The translations under genes were made by a program, and so were the position numbers. The notes beneath the pieces were generated by a model. It saw nothing but the letters and a program-made list of their open reading frames with translations. It ran no database searches and was not told where the DNA came from. A DNA stretch of 64,000 nt, from NCBI GenBank assembly GCA_023101725.1, contig JALJCO010003510.1, forward strand, positions 53,784-117,783, given 5' to 3'. This document shows positions 57,987 to 64,000 of the stretch, in pieces. The first letter of the stretch is position 1, and each line of letters begins with the position of its first letter. The stretch is from Atherinomorus stipes. Its lineage: Eukaryota > Chordata > Actinopteri > Atheriniformes > Atherinidae.

Positions 57987-59372
57987 TGTAGCCCACTTAT
58001 AACCTTATTTTGATATGGGCCCTGAGCTCTTAAAATATATTAACTGGATGTGTACTATAAGATGATAACCCACTTTAGCACTCTTTAAACATAGGTAGGC
58101 TTGTTTCAGAATAATCCAGCACACTCTCTAACACTGCCAGGTCAATTTAGTCTGGTCTTCTAATTTATTGTAAACTGGTACCACTGTGTTAAAATGAAAC
58201 CCTGAGCAGTTAGTAGGTAGTTACTCTACTTCTGTATAACACCCAATGTGAAACTAGTAATCACTAAACACAAAAGACTTTATAGAAATTTAACTTATAT
58301 TTTCAAAAGAACAGAATAAAAGTTTGGCACTTAACCTTTTACAGTGACATCAAATGAAACAGAGACAAACCAATATTAAGTGGGCCCACTCTTCGACACA
58401 CACTCAGTCACAGCCGGCATAAACAAAATAATAAAGATGCAGGCCTGAAGCGCAGCTCGGGAGCGGTGCAGCCCAAAACGTTATGGCTGAAGCAGAGCAA
58501 GAAAATAAATGTGGTACCTTAATCAATGATGCAGATTACTCTTTGAAAACTGATACTGATCGCGTCCCGGATCCAGAGAAAAGGCTGGAGATGATGAATG
58601 CGGGTATCTTCGGGTCCACTTGTCCCTCGGTTCAGGAATGTAGAAGAAGACTTGGAGGGAGATGAAAACCTGTAACTTACTCCGGGCCGACTTCGAGCTC
58701 CCGGTTGGGTCCTTACGTCTGGTCACGCTTGCCGCTGCTGAATTCCCCGTTTCCACGTCGGAAGCTTTGGATGCTGTCAGATGGTAGCCGAGTTAGCTTC
58801 CAGCTGCTAACCGTCCATACACTGTGCTAGTGTCGGCAAACAAACAGCTGCAGTACGACGAGACGAATCACATATGAACAGTAAGAACTCCGAGTTGAAG
58901 TGACATTAGCTGTTCATAACATGTAGTGCAGTGTTACCCACGACTGTCGAGGAGAAAGTCTATAACACAACCACACACACGTCTGAACTCGCACGTTCAG
59001 ACGTTGTCCCTCATGAAAATCCTTCATTCCCTTCTCCTTTGTCTTCCGCCTGCACTTCCTGCCCTTTTTTTTTTCCTCTCGTTCTTAGAACCAATCAACA
59101 ACCAGAAATGTATCAATGACTCACAGCACTTCCTGTTACACAGGCTTTCCATGCCAAATAAAATACATAGCCACAACCATTAAAAATCAACACAAACTTT
59201 TAACCATGGAATTCCAAGTTTGTTTGTTTTTTTACTTATCTAACACATTGACATTTTTATCTTTGTAAACATCACATGGAAATGAATTTAAAAGAAACGT
59301 TTTAAACTCTTTTTTACTGCTTTTTAACCCATGTTTAATTAAACATATAATAACACTTTGTACCGGGTTACA
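57987..59372 (-). repeat. 5' LTR of the Gypsy element (right copy)
   Basis: 1386 bp. It matches 50548-51929 throughout, with one substitution (G at 51527 versus A at 58966) and four one-base length differences in G, C and T runs. Confidence 0.93.
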
Positions 59373-59376
59373 CACA

Positions 59377-61639
59377 TACTAGAAAATATGAAGACAAAAG
59401 GAGGAATGAAAGTCACATTGTATACTCATGTAATGTATTTTGGGCCATTAGGTGACCCATGTGAGAGCGTCCTTTTGCTTTGTGGATATCCTCCTGTGTT
59501 GATGTTAGCCGCTAGCTGTACTACAAGGAATTTATGTGCAGCGTTAATAAACCCTTAATGTTTAGTCTGGCCGGGTATTCATTGTTATATCAAGCAACGT
59601 GAAGTGATGAAGATAAAACAGTTGGTTTTCACATTAGATCTACTCAGTCCCAGATAAATGAAGGTCACCATTGCCATGAAATTAAGATGAAGTAAAAAAT
59701 TAAAAATAAGATATGGAAAAAATTACCTGGTGCCTTGATAAATGCACACTGAGCAGACAGATCCATGCACACAGCATCATTACTGAGACAATAAAAGCAA
59801 GGTGATTGATTAATGATTGTGAATGTAGTTTGCCTGCAGCTTAATACTCATCCTTTACCAACAACTATTTTTTAATACAAAAGAAAAAACATACCATTTT
59901 ATACAGCAACACACAAATAACTTCTTAAACAAATTTATTCAATTCAGTTCAATTCAATTTAGACTAATATATCTAAACAAGACGCTTACATATGTCTATA
60001 AGATACAGGAACCATTTCAAAACGCCATTGCCCGCGCATCTCCAGTCTTGTAGACGTGTGAACAGGAAGAAAACAAGATGTACTTTGTACATTTAGCTTA
60101 CAACACTGCCATCTAGTGACCAAAACATGCAACTTTAAAAAGACCAGACAGCTTTTCACCCATCTTTGAAAGTCTTAAAGGGATATTTCCCTGACCTAAG
60201 TGGGAAATGTTCATTTACCACCTGAATACAATTATATATTTATAATATTTTGACTTACTTGACAATATTTGCAAGTTGAACATACATCAGTTTAAATTAA
60301 TTAACTGGAAATGTAAATATGTCCCGTTTAATGCCAGAAGTAAGTTGACTATCTAGAAAGAACTTTTGGGATTTTCTGAAGACATTGCAAATCTTTAACT
60401 AAACTGTTTTTTGTGTTTTTATTTGATGCCTTAAACAAGCTTTTTGAGACGTATGACATACGTTAACCCTATATTTGCCAGCATTGATCAAACAGTGTGC
60501 ATTGTAGGATCAGCATGCATGGCTATGCCCACTGTGGTGGCACAGCCTGTGAATATAGAGTGGGCTCCCACAGCTCAGAAGATTAGCGACGTAGTGCATT
60601 CAAGCCCATGTGCAAGGGCCGATTTCCAGGAAGAATAGCCTTTTACTGGGCCCCAAGTTGAATCCTGCTGCTTCCCTTTGGCCCAAAAGAAGGCTGCAGT
60701 AACTGACAGTCCTTTACAATCAGCCAACACTGGTGGAGGTTCGGGGGTTCTCGTTTCTTTTCTCACTCTTTTTTTTTTCCCAAAAGGATTGATTTTGAAA
60801 TTACTCTTTCTCTGCCCAGTGTGTGAACAGATCTGTATATTTGTGTGCATCCGTCCGTATATGTGTGTTTCTGAGTGTGGTTTGCGTGCACACAAACTCA
60901 CACACGTACACATGTTTGAATGCCAGTGTTGGCAATTGTTTTAATGGGATAAGGGGAAACTATGGTTCCTGTTGAAGGGACGGAACTGTGGGATTGACAT
61001 GGGAAAACACGCACAAGTTGTATTCATCGCACTAAAAGCTACGTTACTGATTGATTAAAAAGCATAAGTTATATGTGGCAACTTGGTATCTCCCAGAAAA
61101 AACGTCATGCCTGTAAATGCTCTGCAGACTGAACAAAAGATACACAAAGTACCTTTCAGAAGGACTTGAATTTCAAAACTACAAACAGATAGAAACAATA
61201 TAAAACACAACTGCTGGATTTGTTTGGTTATTTATTTTTTTATTTATTTTTAACACATTTTTGTGTTAGTTTAGCAGAGCATTTCATAATCTAAATGTCA
61301 TTTTAGGAGAATGAAGGAAGCGACATGATGGATTTTTTGTTAGTATGTCAGCTAGGCTGCAATATTATATTCTGACCAGTAGGAGTCATCTATGCCATTA
61401 TATTCACTCAGTTTTTCCACCAAACAGCATTTGTTGTGGCCACATCTTCCATGGCAAAAAGCTGAAGGAATATGCTAGTTGAAAAACAGCCAGGGTAACA
61501 AGGGAAAAAGTGTGGAGAGTAAAAAATATAAAGGTAATCCCAAGTAACATAAATGGTTTTATTAAGCATATATCTAGAATTAATTAATTACTTCATCTAT
61601 TACTAAGAAAAAAGGAAATAAGCTGGTCAATCTTTATAA
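59377..61639. other. Intergenic sequence right of the Gypsy element
   Basis: No gene was recognised. Open frames at 60444-60638 and 60575-60944 lack known motifs. Several T and A runs are present. Confidence 0.5.
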
Positions 61640-62010
61640 TGACTTCTTTCACTTTTATCCAGCCTGAACCCTCTTGGATAAGCTTTTTGGTCATTTCTTT
61701 GAGTAATCTTTAGGAATAGTTGTCCATGTTTCTTGAAAGTGATTTTAAAGCTATTTTTTAGACATTGGCTGTTTTTCTATCCATATTCTGTCAAAGCCAA
61801 TCAATCACATACTCTGAATTAATGTTCAGATAAAGACCCTGAGGTTTCATCACTCCATAAGAACTGTTGTCACTTACTCTAAATTCTTATGTCATTTGGC
61901 ATGCCTCAGCCTTTCTCCCAGGCTTCACCTTACCATCCAGACATTTCCAATGAGGCTTCAGTAAACAGTTGACAGATCAAGTACTATTCCAGGTAGGAGG
62001 TTCAACAAAC
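61640..62010 (-). mobile_element. Decayed Tc1-like element remnant
   Basis: TTTGAGTAATCTTTAGGAATA, GTTGTCCATGTTTCTTGAAA and TGAGGCTTCAGTAAACAGTT resemble, on the minus strand, pieces of a teleost Tc1-like transposase gene. The blocks are too diverged for a reading frame, and no terminal repeats were found. Confidence 0.45.
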
Positions 62011-62465
62011 CCTTGAGTCTAAAAAGAAACTCTGGGTGAATTTACTCTGAACTGAGTTTTTAGTTCCAGAACTGCTGCTTTGAGTTGGCTTAATCAACTC
62101 ACAGTATCTTTACCAAGGAAAAAACTCCACGGGATAAAAGTGAAGCCACTTCAGGGTTGCCCAAAAATTGTAATTCACTCTTTATCCGCTAGGAGTTGTC
62201 TGCAAAACAGAGCAAATCCCCAGACTCCCATGACAAAAAGGCCAACTTCACAGCAGGAAGAAACAGGATTACAGCCTGGTTCAAAACATCATTTTAGGTT
62301 TAATACTGTATCGAGTTTACCTTATATTTCAAAAGTGAGGGGGGTGAATTTTTTTTTAGAACTCATTCGTTTAAATGTTATCTGATCTTGAAATTACACA
62401 TAATTTGGGGAGTGCCCTTTTGATTGACAGGTGGCAGACCGGGTGCCGATTTGAGCCATGGAGGC
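62011..62465. other. Intergenic sequence
   Basis: No recognised feature. Confidence 0.45.
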
Positions 62466-62468
62466 TAA

Positions 62469-63352
62469 CTGTGAGTTCAGACCAAGCGTGATTTGGGCGT
62501 CAAAAACGCGTCTGATGCCCAAAGTTGAATGCTGGGTTGCTAAAAAGACAGAGACTTGATTTTCAGCGTCAAGACACCCCCAACGCGCGTTAAGGGATGC
62601 CCAGCCAAGGCTGCTCAATGCGCGTTGAGGGCTTCGGGAGGAGCCTCTCCTTTTTTTTTCCTTTCATCAGTCTGTTTGCACCATGGCAGATGCAGTAGAG
62701 AGAGGGGCTCGGCTTAATGCGATAAACAAAGCTAGGGAACGTCATTGTAGGGCTTCTCTGCTCCGTGTCTGGGTTCACTAGATAATTCAAGGTGTTCTGA
62801 GTGTGAAGAGTTTCATCATTTACTCCAGGAGCTGCGCGCTGACGAGGGAAGCTTTCGGTTTCTGATCCGGCCCAGTTTAACAACCCGCTGTCCCGATGCG
62901 GGACAGCATTGTAAGCCCATTACATCCCATCAGCACAGCAGGTCATCAAACCGCCGTTCAGAAACCAGGACTGGACGCAGATCACAGTTTATCCTCCTCC
63001 TCCTCATTAGAGAGTGAGGAGATTCCACTGGTTCTTCTTGGTGTTTCCCATCCTGTCCTAAAATGTGTGTCTGTATCATGACATTGAGTCTCTCTGATTG
63101 GTTGACGCCCTGCGTCAAGACGGCAAAGTTCAGATTTTCCAACGTCGGTGTCTGACGCCCTTGACGTGTGTTTGCTCAAAATCTCAAAACCCAACGCGGG
63201 AAACGTGCATAATGTGTCTAGGCACACCGCGCCCGACCTGCGTTATGCTCCGCAGGGTTTTCGACGCCTCCTGGACACACGACGGCCATTGACTTTGCAT
63301 GTAAACTTGACACCCTTGGCGCCCATATATCGCACTTGGTCTGAACACACCG
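62469..63352 (+). mobile_element. Internally deleted PIF/Harbinger element, 884 bp
   Basis: Left end CTGTGAGTTCAGACCAAGCG; right end on the minus strand CGGTGTGTTCAGACCAAGTG. TAA lies on both sides (62466-62468 and 63353-63355), the three-base target duplication of PIF/Harbinger elements. It is CpG-rich compared with its surroundings and retains the start of a transposase. Confidence 0.83.
62683..62868 (+). pseudogene. PIF/Harbinger transposase N-terminal remnant
   Basis: The ATG at 62683 opens MADAVERGARLNAI and stops at a TAG at 62779-62781. After a frame change, 62808-62868 reads EFHHLLQELRADEGSFRF. This matches the E-(F/Y)-H-x-L-x-x-E-L-R box near the N-terminus of Harbinger-type nucleases. 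The DDE domain is absent, so it cannot be active. Confidence 0.6.
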
Positions 63353-63355
63353 TAA

Positions 63356-63936
<581 letters not shown>

Positions 63937-64000
63937 AAAAGTTTACTGTCTGAGTCAATCCACTGGTTCACTGACTGAATATTTAACTAGACATGTGGTT

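Larger units (their letters stand above)
50548..59372 (-). mobile_element. Ty3/Gypsy LTR retrotransposon with PNMA-type Gag, nearly intact, 8.8 kb
   Basis: Two long direct repeats (50548-51929 and 57987-59372) bound an interior that codes on the minus strand. The order is Gag, zinc knuckle, protease, RT, RNase H and integrase, which is the Ty3/Gypsy order; no env is seen. LTRs have TG...CA borders, and the short repeat CACA flanks the element (50544-50547 and 59373-59376). The sequence TGGAGGCACC on the minus strand, a few bases inside the 5' LTR (57972-57981), is a possible primer-binding site. A polypurine tract (minus strand AGGAGGGGGAGGG, 51930-51942) touches the 3' LTR. By eye the LTRs differ at one substitution and four homopolymer lengths, so the insertion is young. 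Two one-base homopolymer differences break the frame. Confidence 0.93.

Noticed and set aside
51044..58665. Identical open frames starting MAEAEQENKCGTLINDAD in both LTRs (51044-51235 and 58483-58665)
   Set aside because: They are antisense to the element, occur only because the LTR is duplicated, and one copy is frame-shifted by a G-run difference. No domain is recognisable.

Overview
The window looks like teleost fish nuclear DNA. It carries most of a vertebrate plasma-membrane Ca2+-ATPase gene split by GT-AG introns, long simple repeats (TA, ATCT, GATA), and a teleost-type transposon load: several Tc1/mariner, hAT, PIF/Harbinger and TTAA-target elements, a tRNA-type SINE and a Ty3/Gypsy LTR element. 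No bacterial-type operon, tRNA, rRNA or CRISPR array was found.

From 1 to about 42840 the window holds the 3' two thirds of a plus-strand gene. I assign it to atp2b2 (PMCA2) from the isoform-specific C-terminal and linker residues. Fourteen constitutive exons (7544-7708 to 39331-39642) join in frame to give 898 residues, from the end of the second cytosolic loop to the PDZ-binding C-terminus. One optional exon (35835-36024) lies at the alternative-splicing site C. The ~300 N-terminal codons and the promoter lie upstream of the window. The introns hold a frameshifted Tc1 element (1771-3257), a dispersed GATACCG-type repeat split by a 1.4 kb hAT-like element (4141-5517), Tc1-derived relics (6448-6888, 21643-22070, 26903-27883), a THAP-domain fold-back element (17254-18416), a TTAA element (22717-23189), a SINE nested in an exon-like duplicated segment, and many microsatellites. 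A 3' UTR of about 3.2 kb follows the stop codon.

From about 42840 to 64000 I recognise no host gene. This stretch holds two small hAT MITEs with 8-bp target duplications, two further TTAA elements, two decayed Tc1-like remnants, a two-unit ~204-bp tandem duplication, an internally deleted PIF/Harbinger element, and an almost intact minus-strand Ty3/Gypsy retrotransposon (50548-59372). Its LTRs differ by eye at one substitution and four homopolymer-length changes. Its Gag is of the PNMA (paraneoplastic Ma antigen) type, and its pol has protease, RT, RNase H and a D,D35E integrase. Only two one-base homopolymer length differences break the reading frame.

The best leads are the young PNMA-Gag Gypsy element, the three alternative C-termini encoded at atp2b2 splice site C (one uses a second reading frame of the last exon), the THAP fold-back structure, and the pair of exon-like duplicated segments. 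All calls come from reading the sequence by eye; no database search was run.
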